Source of the DNA: Candidatus Schekmanbacteria bacterium
GTDB lineage: Bacteria; CSSED10-310; JACPHN01
Direction of reading: 5' to 3'
Assembly (NCBI GenBank): GCA_016188575.1
Contig: JACPHN010000023.1
Location: forward strand, 80,039-144,038
Length of the DNA stretch: 64,000 bases
Shown: positions 46,654 to 56,033 of the stretch, piece by piece
Layout of the letters: each line of letters begins with the position of its first letter
Position numbering within the stretch: the first letter of the stretch is position 1
Made by a program: the position numbers and the translations under genes
The notes under the pieces: model-generated
The model's input: only the letters and a program-made list of their open reading frames with translations
The model's database searches: none
What the model was told of the DNA's origin: nothing

Positions 46654-47895
46654 TCACTGTAGCGCGAGCGCGAGCTCAATCGTTCGCTCGAGCTCGGCAC
46701 CGACCCGATGCCAACTGAATTGATTGTCTATACGCTCGCGCCCCTTTTGCGCGAGGCGCAAACAGCGCCCATTGTCCGCAAGCAGCTCGAGCAGAAGATC
46801 CGCCAGCGCCTCGGTGTCTCCCCGCGGTGCGAAAACGCCTGCATCCCCGAGAATCTCTCGATCGACGGGCCGATCGAACACCACCACCGGCAGCGAGCAC
46901 GCCATATAGTTGAGCACCTTGCCATTCGCTTCGCTCGCCGAAAGCTTGGGGGCAACCGCGACATCAGCCAGCGCCAGGTAGGCCGCGGCGTCGAAGTACG
47001 GGACGCGCCCGGGAAAGCTGACGTGCGGCGTGATCCCGAGGTCGGCGGCGCGTTTTTCGTAGACCTCGACATGGGGGTACCCCATGATGAGAAAATGCGT
47101 GTCGGGCTTGCGGCGCACGACGGCCACGGCGGCCTCGAGCAGTGCGTCCACTCCCTGGTAGGCGTTGAGCAATCCCAGGAATGCCACGACGCGGCGCCCC
47201 TCCGGGATGCCCAGGCGCGAGCGCAGCAGCGGATCTCGCGGCAGCGGCCTGAAGACTGCGGGATCAACCGCGTCGCATACGGTCACGATCGGACCGCGAA
47301 ACGTGTTCTTCTGGCGCATCCGTTCCGCCGCGGCGGCGCCGTTGGCGACGGCGACGTCGGCGCGCTTCTCGATCCACGCCTCGACGCGCTGGAAGAGGCG
47401 GTGGCGAAGCGAGCTTCTTGGCACAAAGCCGTGGTCGAGGATCTCGCCGGCAAGGCTACCCTGATAGTCGAAAATGAGCGGCAGGCGGAACAGCTTGCTG
47501 GCGAAATAGCCGATGAACGCCCCCTCGTGGAGGTGAGCGTAGAGCACGTCAGGCCGGAACTTCCAGGCGCGCCGAATGACCAGAATGAGCAGTAGCAGGT
47601 CGAGATAGAGCTTGTGCCATGACGGTCCCGCCTCGAGTTTTCGGTACCACGGGATGCGCGGGATCCGCCGCGTGACGACCCCCGGGGCCTCCCCGCCGTG
47701 ATGGTAGGTGCACAGCTCCACGGCGTGCCCGCGCCGGCTGAGCTCGTGGAGCTCTTCGTAGATGCGGACGTGGCAGCCGCGGTCGGCGAAAAAGGGCGTC
47801 GGGGCGATCATCAGGACGCGCCGAGGCGGCTCGGCGGTGGCGGCCGCCGCGCCGCAGGGTCTATTGCAGGCGTCCTCGGCGCCGCTCGGGCTCAT
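46654..47895 (-). CDS. Glycosyltransferase family 4
   Basis: GT-B fold retaining glycosyltransferase of 413 residues. The N-terminal acceptor half starts RVLMIAPTPFFADRGCHVRI and has YAHLHEGAFIGYF. The donor half has VAFLGLLNAYQGVDALLEA and KLSASEANGKVLNYMACSLP, the EX7E-type donor motif region. ATG 47895 gives the family-sized protein; a longer upstream frame runs through low-complexity sequence and is rejected. It is the first gene of the minus-strand cluster down to the M43 protease. Confidence 0.88.
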   Translation of the reverse strand: MSPSGAEDACNRPCGAAAATAEPPRRVLMIAPTPFFADRGCHVRIYEELHELSRRGHAVELCTYHHGGEAPGVVTRRIPRIPWYRKLEAGPSWHKLYLDLLLLILVIRRAWKFRPDVLYAHLHEGAFIGYFASKLFRLPLIFDYQGSLAGEILDHGFVPRSSLRHRLFQRVEAWIEKRADVAVANGAAAAERMRQKNTFRGPIVTVCDAVDPAVFRPLPRDPLLRSRLGIPEGRRVVAFLGLLNAYQGVDALLEAAVAVVRRKPDTHFLIMGYPHVEVYEKRAADLGITPHVSFPGRVPYFDAAAYLALADVAVAPKLSASEANGKVLNYMACSLPVVVFDRPVDREILGDAGVFAPRGDTEALADLLLELLADNGRCLRLAQKGRERIDNQFSWHRVGAELERTIELALALQ

Positions 47896-48225
47896 GACGA
47901 TTGCCTCGGCGGCAGGTGCCGCAATGACCGTGAGGGGGAAGGTAGCGTGCAAGGTAGAGTCAGCCGAAGTCGGAAGCGCCCGTGGTATAGCATGTCGCAG
48001 CCGGCAGGTCAAGCTCGGGGAGTGTCCCATGTCGCCGCCGCGGCTTGCGTCAGGTGGTCGTGGGGGAGAAGGCTCAGCGCCATGAGGGAGCGCTCGTGCA
48101 CCAAGATACCTGTCGACACGGGCACGCACCGGCGGTACGCTCGGGTCATTGGCCGGCCGAGTCGATGTTTCCCTGGACGGTGAACGGGCGTCGGGCCGGG
48201 TGCTGTTTTGCGGGAGGTGTGCATG
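47896..48225. other. Divergent intergenic region
   Basis: No gene is seen in 330 bp between the GT4 gene and the methyltransferase pseudogene. The last bases carry GGGAGGT for the latter. No clear promoter hexamers or operators could be assigned. Confidence 0.3.
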
Positions 48226-48970
48226 ATGTGGAATGCCGATCCTGAGCGGTATTCCGAAGAGCTGGCGATTTTCCGCCGGATCCTCGCGGCCCGCCACTAT
48301 CACGCGCTGCAACTGGCGTGGCGAGGTCCTCGTGGCTTCGAGCGGCCCTTCATTACCGAGGATGAGCTGAAAAGCTTCGATTCGTGGTTGCGGAGCTTTC
48401 CTGTGGAGGTGCAGACTCCCATTCGCCTATTCTACTTCCATGAGGATGTCCTGACACTGTACGTCGAGCGGGTATTCCCAAGCAGAGTCATCGATGCGCT
48501 GCAACAGCTCGGCATCCTCGAGGTCGAGCTGGCGGCGGCGCGCTGTCCCTGCTTCTGGGTCGTAAATCGACTCGACCTCACGCTTTTCGCCATGAGCCTG
48601 GGGAAACCCGACAAGGACGCGGTCTATTTGGGAGCGGAGTCGTACGGGTTCGTCCAACACGTCTACGGTTTGTTCGGCCGCGTGTTGGACCTCGGGTGCG
48701 GTACCGGAATCCTCGGCCTCGCCGCCGCGAGGCAACCCGATGTGCGCGAGGTCTGGCTCACGGACTCCAACCCGAGAGCCGTATGGCTCACCCGGCTCAA
48801 CGCGGTTCGCGGGGCAGCTCATGCCTGGTCTGGAGCGTACGCAGGAGCGAATCGCCACTTCCTTGCGGAGGCACTACGCGCAGCATAAGTTGCGGTGGGA
48901 GCATTACGTCTTGATCGATATCTACGGTCATCGCGGCGACGGAAAGGCCAGGATCACCCGCTGTTGGTAG
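48226..48970 (+). pseudogene. SAM-dependent methyltransferase, frameshifted with internal loss
   Basis: ATG 48226 with GGGAGGT 7 nt upstream opens a methyltransferase: an N-terminal helical part, then SAM motif RVLDLGCGTGILGLAAAR and VWLTDSNPRAVWLTRLNAV. That frame turns to nonsense near 48815 and stops at 48888. In another frame, from about 48815 to the TAG at 48968-48970, a convincing C-terminus appears: LERTQERIATSLRRHYAQHK, then RWEHYVLIDIYGHRGDG and ITRCW. The strands and NPP-type motif that should lie between are absent. A deletion that also shifted the frame best explains this. An assembly error is the alternative. The tail overlaps the kinase gene on the other strand by 17 bp. Confidence 0.7.
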
Positions 48971-51900
48971 AGTGGCGGCCTCCGCTGGAACCATCGTCGA
49001 GCGGACACTCGCCATGATTGAGCGGCAGGTTTCGCGCGGCGTGATCGATGGCGCGCCGCAGCCGGTCGCGGGCTTGCAAGAGGTAGACGTCCGGCACCTG
49101 AATGGTGCTGCGCGCTTCTTCGAGCAGCACGTCCCCGGGTTGCCCGTGAGCGAGCGCATGATGACCGCGCTCGCAGTGGACCAGCGCCAGTAGCAAGGGC
49201 CGCTCGAGGCGCGCCCCCGCCGCCTCCGCTTGATCCAACAGAGCGCTTGCGCCGCCATAGTCTCCGATCCTGCGGCGCCATATCGCGTACTGCCACAAGG
49301 TCAAGGCTTCGCCTACCGGGTTGCCGATGTCGCGATGGACAGTCAGGGCGTCTTCGAACCGCGCAAAGGCCGCCTCCATCGCCCCTGTGGCGGCCTCGCC
49401 CCATGCCAGCACGCTCAGAGATGTGGCTTCGTCCCGGCGGTTTCCTACCTGGCGGTTCAGGAGTACCGCTCTTTGGGCCAGGTCCTTGGACGCCGCTCCG
49501 GCCCCCCGGAACATGTCGATCTGGGCGAGACAACCCGTGGTGATGGCCTCGGCCCACAACTCCCCGACTTCTCGGTTGATACCCAGCGCCTGCGCGAAGT
49601 AGTCCCGTGCCTTGACCAGATCGCCCTGGAGAAGGCTCAACCGCCCAAGACCGCCAAGAGTGGTACCTTCCAGATGGCGCTCACCGAGTGTCCGGGGTAT
49701 CGCAAGTGCTTCCTCGAAGAGGTTTCTGGCTACATCAAACTGATGAAGATCAGTGAGAGCGAAGGCGAGATTATGCAGCACGGTCGCGACCTGCGGCTGC
49801 GCGTCGAGATCTCGATACACCGATAGCGCCTGCTGCCAGAGAGTGCAGGCCCGGTCGAGCTGACACTCCGACCAAGCGATCACGCCAAGGAGAACGACTA
49901 AATCGGCCACGCGCTGACGCATGCCCTGCGCGGCATAATAGGCGAGAGCCTTCTCGTAGCAAGCCCCTGCTTCCCTGTTACGATTTCTTGAACGGAGGGC
50001 CGAGCCGAGTACCTCGTCGGTATCGGCCACGAGCTCGGCGTCTGCCAGCGCCTCCGCCTCCACTCTCGCCTGGCGCGCGACGCTCTCCGCCTCGTCGAAC
50101 CGGCCCCGAATCGACAGTGAACGCGCAGCAAGCTCGATGCGCATCCTCGTGGTTTCTCTGTCCGGAGCGTCGCTTCCCAGCCCAAAGTAGGCGTCGAAGG
50201 CCGCGTCGGCCTCCTTCCACGCGTACTGCTCCGCTGCCATCTGGGCAGCTCGCCGATAATAGTCGCGCGCCTTCTGCTCTTCGCCCCCCCGGTGCCAATG
50301 TTGCGCCAGCGCGCCGAACCAGGCCGGGTCGTTCGTGCCCAAGACCTGCTCGACCGCCGCCGCCACCGCCCGATGCCGGACGGGCAAAGCGGCCACATCG
50401 ATATCGTCGTAGGCCACCTCGCGAATCTTGTCATGCGCGAAGCTCAGCCTCCCGCTTCCCGCTGCGATCATCAGTTGGCGGCGCAGAAGCTGGGTGACCA
50501 CGTCGGATTGCATGAGGCCCGGTCTTCCCACGACCCGTGCCAGCACTTCGCCGTCGACCTCCCTGCCCGCCACGGCCGCGGCGTCCAGCACCTCCCGGGC
50601 GGTGGCCGGAAGCGCGTCGAGATGTGCGCGGACCAGGGCGCGCAGTGATGCGGGAAGCGGCAGCGACTCATACGGCGTCGCGTCCAGTCTCGTTTCGCCC
50701 GGCTCGGCACACGCCCCCGCCTCCATCTCCGCCGCGGCGTCGCCAACCCGCCACCTGCCCATCTCATCGCGGCGGAGCACCTGCCTGGCAACTGCCAACC
50801 GCAGATACTCGGCAACGAAAAAGGGGTTCCCCTCCGAGCTCCGCGCCAGAAATTCGACGAACGCCGCTGGCGCGGACCGCAGCGCCAGCATGTCGGCCAC
50901 CATGGCCGCGACCGCCTCGGCAGCGAGCCGCCCGAGTCGGACACTGGCCGCCTTGCCGCCCTTGACGAGCATGGCCAGCGCTTCGCTCGCTTCCTCGGTC
51001 CGGTAGGTGCCGACGAGTAGCACGGGCACGCCGTCGAACCGGCCGCTCCGAGCTGCGAGTGTCAACACCGCCAGCGAAAGCTCGTCGGCCCACTGCAGAT
51101 CGTCGAGAATCACCAGCAGCGGCTCATCGTCGCTGGCCGCGGCCAGGGTTTCCAGGACGTAGTTGCAAAGCCTGAGCCGCGCCTCCTCGGCCGGAAGCTC
51201 CACCGCAGGGCGCAATCGCTCCTGCCCCGGAAGATCGGCGAGCTCGGGAACATAGAGCGCCAAAACCTTGCCTCGCACCCCCAGGACGCGATCGGTCTCG
51301 GCGCGCCCCCACTCGCGGCACTGGTCGGCAATCGCCCTGAGCGGCTTGCGAAACGCTTCGAGGGGCCGAGCGCGCGCGTCCGGGCAATCACCTAGAAGCA
51401 CGCGAGCGTTCATCGCGACCGCCCTCAGCGCCAGCTCGCTCACCAGCCGCGTCTTGCCGATGCCGCTATCCCCGCCAACCAGCGCCAGCCCGCCCCGGCC
51501 ACCCTCCATACGGCCCACGCGCTCAGCCAACAGCGCCAGCTCGCCGGCCCGGCCGGCGCAGCGCGCGCGATACAGGTAAGGCCGCGCAGCGGGCACAGCC
51601 ACGGTAGACGCACCCTCAGGGTCCGCGCCGAGCCGGACCAGCACCGCGGCCACGTCGTCGGCGTGGCCCGGGCGGTCGCGAGGGTCTTTCTCCAGCAGCG
51701 CCAACACCAGCTCATCGAGCTCCGGCGGCACTAAAGCCGCGACCCGCGACGGCGGCGTGGGCCGCGTCAGGCGATGCGCGCGCAGCAGCTCGCCGCGGTC
51801 TTTGACCTGAAAAACCGACCTTCCGGTTGCCAGGCGGTAGAGAATACAGCCCAGTGCGTACAGATCCGCGCGTGCGTCGACCATTTCGCCCACAATCTGC

Positions 51901-52658
51901 TCGGGCGCCATGAATGCCGGCGTGCCCACGACTCCGCTCGCGCCCCCTATGGCCTCGCGGCTCACCTCCGCCCCGAACCAGTCCGCCAGCCCGAAATCGA
52001 CGATCACCGGCTCGCCTCCCGCTCGAACCAGGACGTTGTCCGGCTTCAGATCGCGGTGGACGATTCCCTCGCCGTGCAGGAACCCCAACGGGCAGCAGAG
52101 CCGACGAACGACCGTCAGGATTCGCCGCAGGACTTCCGATACGCTCCCTCCACCGCGACCCGAGCAACCATCGGCAGGGCGCCCCCCTTTCCGGGGCCAA
52201 TGTACCAGCGGCCGGCCCGCCATCCCCAGGGTGCCCGCCACGTCGCTCATCGCCGCGATCGACTCCGTCCACCACTCGGCTGCCGGCCGGGGCGGCCTGG
52301 CCGCCGTGCCCGTGTTTGGCCGCTCCTCCTCGCCGGCGGATGGCGCCACCGCGTCCACTCCGTACCGCTGCAAGGTCACGCCGTGGACCAGGTCCATCGC
52401 ATACCACGGCAGCCCGCCCTGCACGCCTTCCGCCACGATGCGCACGATGCCAGGATGGCGAATCCGCGCCAGCGCGCCGATCTCGCGACGAATGCCGGCG
52501 AGGAGCAGCTCCTCCGGCATCCGCAACGTCTTCAGCGCCACGACCTCGTTGCTCGCCACACGCACGGCTCGATAGACCACGCCCATGCCGCCGGCTCCGA
52601 GCCGCTCGATGACGCGGAACGGTCCGACCTGCGCCGGTATCTGCTCGCTGGGCGTCAT
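48954..52658 (-). CDS. Ser/Thr protein kinase fused to AAA-type ATPase and TPR array (paralogue)
   Basis: A 1234-residue paralogue of the 34994 gene with the same order of domains. Kinase: GAGGMGVVY, VALK, HRDLKPDN at 201-208, DFGLADW, APEQ. A Pro/Gly/Trp-rich insert (about 105-180) again follows the hinge MDLVHGVTL. ATPase: GGDSGIGKTRLV and LLVILDDLQWADE. Then NPFFVAEYLRLAV, a winged-helix-like region and TPRs from about 800 (VLHNLAFALTDLHQFDVARN and similar). No membrane helix is visible. The two paralogues flank the surface-polysaccharide cluster, but nothing in the sequence links them to its regulation. Confidence 0.9.
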   Translation of the reverse strand: MTPSEQIPAQVGPFRVIERLGAGGMGVVYRAVRVASNEVVALKTLRMPEELLLAGIRREIGALARIRHPGIVRIVAEGVQGGLPWYAMDLVHGVTLQRYGVDAVAPSAGEEERPNTGTAARPPRPAAEWWTESIAAMSDVAGTLGMAGRPLVHWPRKGGRPADGCSGRGGGSVSEVLRRILTVVRRLCCPLGFLHGEGIVHRDLKPDNVLVRAGGEPVIVDFGLADWFGAEVSREAIGGASGVVGTPAFMAPEQIVGEMVDARADLYALGCILYRLATGRSVFQVKDRGELLRAHRLTRPTPPSRVAALVPPELDELVLALLEKDPRDRPGHADDVAAVLVRLGADPEGASTVAVPAARPYLYRARCAGRAGELALLAERVGRMEGGRGGLALVGGDSGIGKTRLVSELALRAVAMNARVLLGDCPDARARPLEAFRKPLRAIADQCREWGRAETDRVLGVRGKVLALYVPELADLPGQERLRPAVELPAEEARLRLCNYVLETLAAASDDEPLLVILDDLQWADELSLAVLTLAARSGRFDGVPVLLVGTYRTEEASEALAMLVKGGKAASVRLGRLAAEAVAAMVADMLALRSAPAAFVEFLARSSEGNPFFVAEYLRLAVARQVLRRDEMGRWRVGDAAAEMEAGACAEPGETRLDATPYESLPLPASLRALVRAHLDALPATAREVLDAAAVAGREVDGEVLARVVGRPGLMQSDVVTQLLRRQLMIAAGSGRLSFAHDKIREVAYDDIDVAALPVRHRAVAAAVEQVLGTNDPAWFGALAQHWHRGGEEQKARDYYRRAAQMAAEQYAWKEADAAFDAYFGLGSDAPDRETTRMRIELAARSLSIRGRFDEAESVARQARVEAEALADAELVADTDEVLGSALRSRNRNREAGACYEKALAYYAAQGMRQRVADLVVLLGVIAWSECQLDRACTLWQQALSVYRDLDAQPQVATVLHNLAFALTDLHQFDVARNLFEEALAIPRTLGERHLEGTTLGGLGRLSLLQGDLVKARDYFAQALGINREVGELWAEAITTGCLAQIDMFRGAGAASKDLAQRAVLLNRQVGNRRDEATSLSVLAWGEAATGAMEAAFARFEDALTVHRDIGNPVGEALTLWQYAIWRRRIGDYGGASALLDQAEAAGARLERPLLLALVHCERGHHALAHGQPGDVLLEEARSTIQVPDVYLLQARDRLRRAIDHAARNLPLNHGECPLDDGSSGGRHSTNSG

Positions 52659-52917
52659 GGTTTGTGGGAGCTCCGGTGCATCCGCGGCCTGCCGAGGCGC
52701 GTATTTGACCGCAATCTACCGTGGCCCCGCAAGCGGCGCAACCTCCTGTGGCCCGCCGACGCCCGCAGCGGCGCCTCGCCAACCGAAGCAGCCCCGGCGC
52801 CGTCGCGAGGAGCCTCCCGGGCTCCTCCTCCAGGGTCAGTGCGCGAAGTCTACCGCCGGGTGAGCGCCACGCCCGTCTGCCCTGTCGGCCGAACCACTGT
52901 GCCGGCGCCCAGGCCCG

Positions 52918-53532
52918 TCACGTCAGGGCCGTGGGCTCGTACCGGTAGTGCCCGGTGACCTCGTAGGCGAACGGCACGTCCTCGATCTGGGGGCCGGCAT
53001 CGATATCGCGGACGATTTGGTAGCGATCCCCGCCCACAGCGCGGCGGGTCGCTGCGATGCCGATGTGCGGCACCCCGCTGAGAAGGCGCCACGTGACGAT
53101 GTCGCCGGGTTCCCAGGTAGTAGGTTCAGTGGACGCCGCCACCTCCGTCCCGTACCGCGCGAAGAACGTGACGAGACTGGGCACGCACCGGTGGTCGATG
53201 GCGCGATCGGGCCGCTCGAGACTCCACAGGCGCGGAGTGGCGGAGCACGCGCGCGACATGTCCTCGTAGACTGCGACCTCTTGGGTCGACGCCGAGCTCC
53301 GGTCGGCGCGGATCACGACGTCGGTGCAGACGCCGCGGTCGACCCGAGGCTCTCCCCGCTGAACGAACCTCGTACGGATACCACTAGCGCTAGGGTGAAG
53401 CGGTTGGAATCCGCGAGCGCAAGTGGCGCCGCGACGAATTTCGTATCCCGCACCTGCCTGGATGCTAGCCGGCAGCCGTGGAGCAAGGCCATGCCTCCGT
53501 GCTGCCGTTCCACAGGGTGTTGCGTGCCACAA
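52918..53532 (-). CDS. DUF1287 family protein
   Basis: Related to E. coli YijF and NlpC/P60-like papain-fold proteins of unknown function. Conserved blocks are DRGVCTDVVIRADR with the family Cys, VYEDM, IDHRCVPSL, GDIVTWRL, PHIGI and EDVPFAYEVTGHYRY. The first 60 residues do not resemble a signal peptide and diverge from the family, whose N-terminus normally has YDPAY..LxYPGGDVP. The 5' end may be decayed or the start misplaced. It stands alone between the kinase and Uma2 genes. Confidence 0.7.
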   Translation of the reverse strand: MWHATPCGTAARRHGLAPRLPASIQAGAGYEIRRGATCARGFQPLHPSASGIRTRFVQRGEPRVDRGVCTDVVIRADRSSASTQEVAVYEDMSRACSATPRLWSLERPDRAIDHRCVPSLVTFFARYGTEVAASTEPTTWEPGDIVTWRLLSGVPHIGIAATRRAVGGDRYQIVRDIDAGPQIEDVPFAYEVTGHYRYEPTALT

Positions 53533-53823
53533 TGTCGCTCGGTGCTCAGGAGCACGTAGAGGATCCTACGCGTTTGCGCCGCGGCGGTGCTCTGGCCGTG
53601 CTGAAGCGCTCCGCTCCGCGTTTGCCGAGGGCTGTGAAGGTCAAGATGAGCAAGTGGCCAACCAGGAGCCGGAGCAAGTCTCCACCATCCGCACCCGCCC
53701 AGCGCCGCTGCGAATTCCGCTCGCTACCGGTTCTCGTACCCTAACCACCTCCCAACGCCTTTCAAGAAGGACTCGTAACCTATGGTTTCTTGACGCCTTC
53801 ATCTTAATCGCCCAGCATTGGGC
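53533..53823. other. Intergenic region, nothing recognised
   Basis: About 290 bp between the DUF1287 and Uma2 genes. No ORF with a ribosome-binding site, RNA gene or strong hairpin was seen. Confidence 0.3.
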
Positions 53824-54420
53824 CTAGCCGAAGATCTCGTCCACCAGGCAAGCGAAGCCGGGCAGGACGGAGCCGCCCTCGAGGGTCTCGCCGATGCCGA
53901 GGACGCGGGGGACCGTGGCGAGCGCGTAGACGGTGACGGTACGGGAGGCGGGATCGGCGATCCAGACGGCCTGGGAGCCGGCGGCGATCCAGTCGCTCGC
54001 CTTGTCGCGGACTTCACGCGCGCTGTCGTCGGGCGAGACGACCTCGACCGCCAAGTCGGGAGCGAATGGCCAGAAACCATCGGGAGGACCTTCCGCCGGT
54101 ACCCGTTCCGCACGGACGAACAGGACATCGGGAGCACGAACTCGGCCGTTGGGCAGCTTGCAGCCAACCTCACCGGTGCCAACCTCGCCAAGATTCCGCG
54201 ACCTTACGTAAGCGAGCAAGATTGCTGCTATCCAGACTTCGATTTTACCGTGCTTTGCTCCCGTAGGGCTCATTTCGACGATCCTGCCGTCGATGAGCTC
54301 GGAACGTCCGAGGCGGTGGGCGATGCGCTCGAATTCGCCGGCGATGGTGACGCGTTCTTGGATGGCGGGGGTGCTCAGGGTCTCGTCCTTTCGTGGGGCG
54401 TGCCAAGGCGAGCATAGCAT
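53824..54420 (-). CDS. Uma2 (DUF820) family predicted nuclease
   Basis: PD-(D/E)XK-fold protein of the Uma2 family, 198 residues. Core elements are ELIDGRIVEMSPTGAKHG, RAPDVLFV, DLAVEVVSPDD (the Asp and Glu-x-Val of the nuclease core) and VWIADPASRTVTVY. Such genes are numerous in cyanobacteria, Chloroflexi and Binatota-like genomes, often near mobile DNA; their role is unclear. The start at ATG 54420 has no clear ribosome-binding site. Confidence 0.85.
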   Translation of the reverse strand: MLCSPWHAPRKDETLSTPAIQERVTIAGEFERIAHRLGRSELIDGRIVEMSPTGAKHGKIEVWIAAILLAYVRSRNLGEVGTGEVGCKLPNGRVRAPDVLFVRAERVPAEGPPDGFWPFAPDLAVEVVSPDDSAREVRDKASDWIAAGSQAVWIADPASRTVTVYALATVPRVLGIGETLEGGSVLPGFACLVDEIFG

Positions 54421-54549
54421 CGCCGTTTAGGCTGCGCGATAGCTCGCGAAGTATTGCCCGCCGGAGACTTCGAGCAGGTGGTGGTGCGGCCATTGGCGTA
54501 CCGTCGGCGCGGGGAAGAGAGTTGGCGCAGAGACTTGCCTGAGGTGCGT

Positions 54550-54574
54550 CTATGGTGTATGGTAGTGACCATAG
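54550..54574. promoter_or_regulatory. Operator of the toxin-antitoxin operon
   Basis: TATGGT-AGTG-ACCATA (54558-54573) is a perfect 6-bp-arm palindrome. A third TATGGT half-site (54551-54556) lies 7 bp upstream in direct orientation. It ends 32 bp before the antitoxin ATG. Ribbon-helix-helix antitoxins bind such short spaced half-sites and repress their own operon. Confidence 0.65.
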
Positions 54575-54605
54575 GTATCACAAAAACGAGTACTGGAGAA
54601 GCGCC

Positions 54606-54863
54606 ATGCCGATGAGAAAAACTTCGATTACGGTCGCTTCCGAGATCCTGGAAGCCGTGGATGCGGCGGCGCGTGAGCGTGGTGAATCGCGTAGCTGCTT
54701 CATCGCGCGCGTGTTGGGCGAGATCGCGCACGCGCAGCGGCAGCTCGAGATCTCCCGGCGTCTCGATGCGTTGTTTGAGGATCCGGCGGTTGTTGCCGAG
54801 CAGCAACGCATGACGGAAGATGGCGTACAAATGGCCTATCGATTACCGAGCGAGAGCTGGTGA
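54606..54863 (+). CDS. Ribbon-helix-helix antitoxin
   Basis: An 85-residue DNA-binding antitoxin. The N-terminal strand KTSITVASEILEAVDAAARE and following helix SRSCFIARVLGEI are the RHH fold; the C-terminal charged helix would wrap the toxin. GGAGAAG precedes ATG 54606. It overlaps the toxin start by 4 bp (GTGA), so the pair is coupled, and is probably autoregulated through the palindrome upstream. Confidence 0.82.
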   Translation: MPMRKTSITVASEILEAVDAAARERGESRSCFIARVLGEIAHAQRQLEISRRLDALFEDPAVVAEQQRMTEDGVQMAYRLPSESW

Positions 54864-55207
54864 ACGTAATGCGGCAGGGAGAATTGTATTGGCTCAACTT
54901 TCCCGGCGTTGGTTCTGAACCAAGGTATCGACGCCCAGCGCTAGTAGTTCAACAGGACGCTTTCAATCGAAGCGCCATTGCGACAACGGTGGTTGCGGCA
55001 CTTACGTCCAATCTTCGGCTGGCGGAAATGCCGGGAAACGTGCGGTTGAAGAAGGGAGAGGGCGGGCTCGAGCACGCAAGTGTTGTAAACGCTTCGCAGA
55101 TCTATACGGTTGATCGCGGACGCCTTTCTGAGCCGATTGGTACACTGTCGCCAACACGCATGGCAGAAGTTTTGCGGGGCGTTTCCTTGGTGCTCGGTCT
55201 TTCCTGA
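54860..55207 (+). CDS. MazF/PemK-type toxin
   Basis: Ribosome-independent mRNA interferase of the MazF/PemK family, 115 residues. Features: RQGELYWLNFPGVGSEPRYR and RPALVVQQDAFNRS (the conserved Arg and the P-x-V-V-x-Q-D loop), TTVVAALTSNLRL, VRLKKGEGGL and VNASQIYTVDRGRL. All usual core strands are present, so the toxin should be active. It starts at GTG 54860; ATG 54872 is an alternative. Confidence 0.87.
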   Translation: MNVMRQGELYWLNFPGVGSEPRYRRPALVVQQDAFNRSAIATTVVAALTSNLRLAEMPGNVRLKKGEGGLEHASVVNASQIYTVDRGRLSEPIGTLSPTRMAEVLRGVSLVLGLS

Positions 55208-55796
55208 GCTCTTGCCAGGCGCGCCGTCGGCATGGCGTCGAACGGCGTCGACTGTCACGTCGGCACGACGGCCGTACACCGCACCCTTGCCCAATCGCCG
55301 CATTCCGGCCCTGGCATGGAATGTGCCTGGCAATCCGCAGCTCAAGGCACCCCAAACTCACGAGGAAGCGGCATGTCTGCCAACGGCGCACGCAATCACC
55401 CACACAGAATTCAAGCCCATCCCGGATTCCAGCTCCACCCGGATCTCCGGCAGTCGGGAACCTGGCGCCTCAGGTCAAGTTTGGGTCATCCTGTGCATCT
55501 CGGGCTCCCCGGTCACGAGTCATCTCGGGCTCGACAGGAGGGCGGCTGTCGACGGGAATGATGGGAATGCCCCGATTCCACAGGTTGGCGGCGATATCGT
55601 TCAACGTCGCCGCGGCGCCCCGCCACGCTGGATCTGGCCGCGCCAGCCGAGGCCGCCAGCGGGAAGCACGGAAGCTCAGGGCGAAGGGTCGCACAGGCTA
55701 CGGCCAAGGCGATTCTGATCGCCGAGTGGATCGCGGACCCAAGTCGATCGGGCTCCACGTCCCGCACTCGTCGAAGCTGGGCGCGGGGGTACGCGG
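55208..55796. other. Probable decayed mobile DNA, no gene supported
   Basis: About 590 bp between the toxin gene and the IS remnant. Frames on both strands give Arg/Pro-rich sequence with no recognisable domain and no good ribosome-binding site. The position next to a transposase fragment suggests decayed insertion-sequence DNA. Confidence 0.3.
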
Positions 55797-55955
55797 GTCA
55801 ACGAATGGCCCCGGCTGACCATTATCCTCGACATCATGCACGTCGTCGGCTACCTGCGGGGAGCGGCCAACGCACTCCATGGCGAGGGATCCGCGGAAGG
55901 AAAAGGATGGGTGCAGACGCATCTTGGTCGAATCCTCACGGGGGGGGCTTCGTGA
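55797..55955 (+). pseudogene. ISKra4-like transposase remnant
   Basis: A short frame encodes RLTIILDIMHVVGYLRGAAN followed by EGSAEGKGWVQTHLGRILTG. This matches the D-x-x-HVLEYLWKAA ... W..xxL..LL.G block of ISKra4-family transposases. No start codon, upstream domain or downstream catalytic part remains in frame, and a stop follows at 55953-55955. It is a fragment, not a working gene. Confidence 0.55.
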
Positions 55956-56033
55956 TGCGCCTTCCGCGCAGCTAGTAGCCGAGCGGGCGAGGCATTCAGG
56001 GTGTCTTGGGTCCGCCGCCGCGCTCGGTGTTTC

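Noticed and set aside
53818-54417. A 199-codon plus-strand frame opposite Uma2
   Set aside because: Uma2 motifs on the minus strand are unambiguous.
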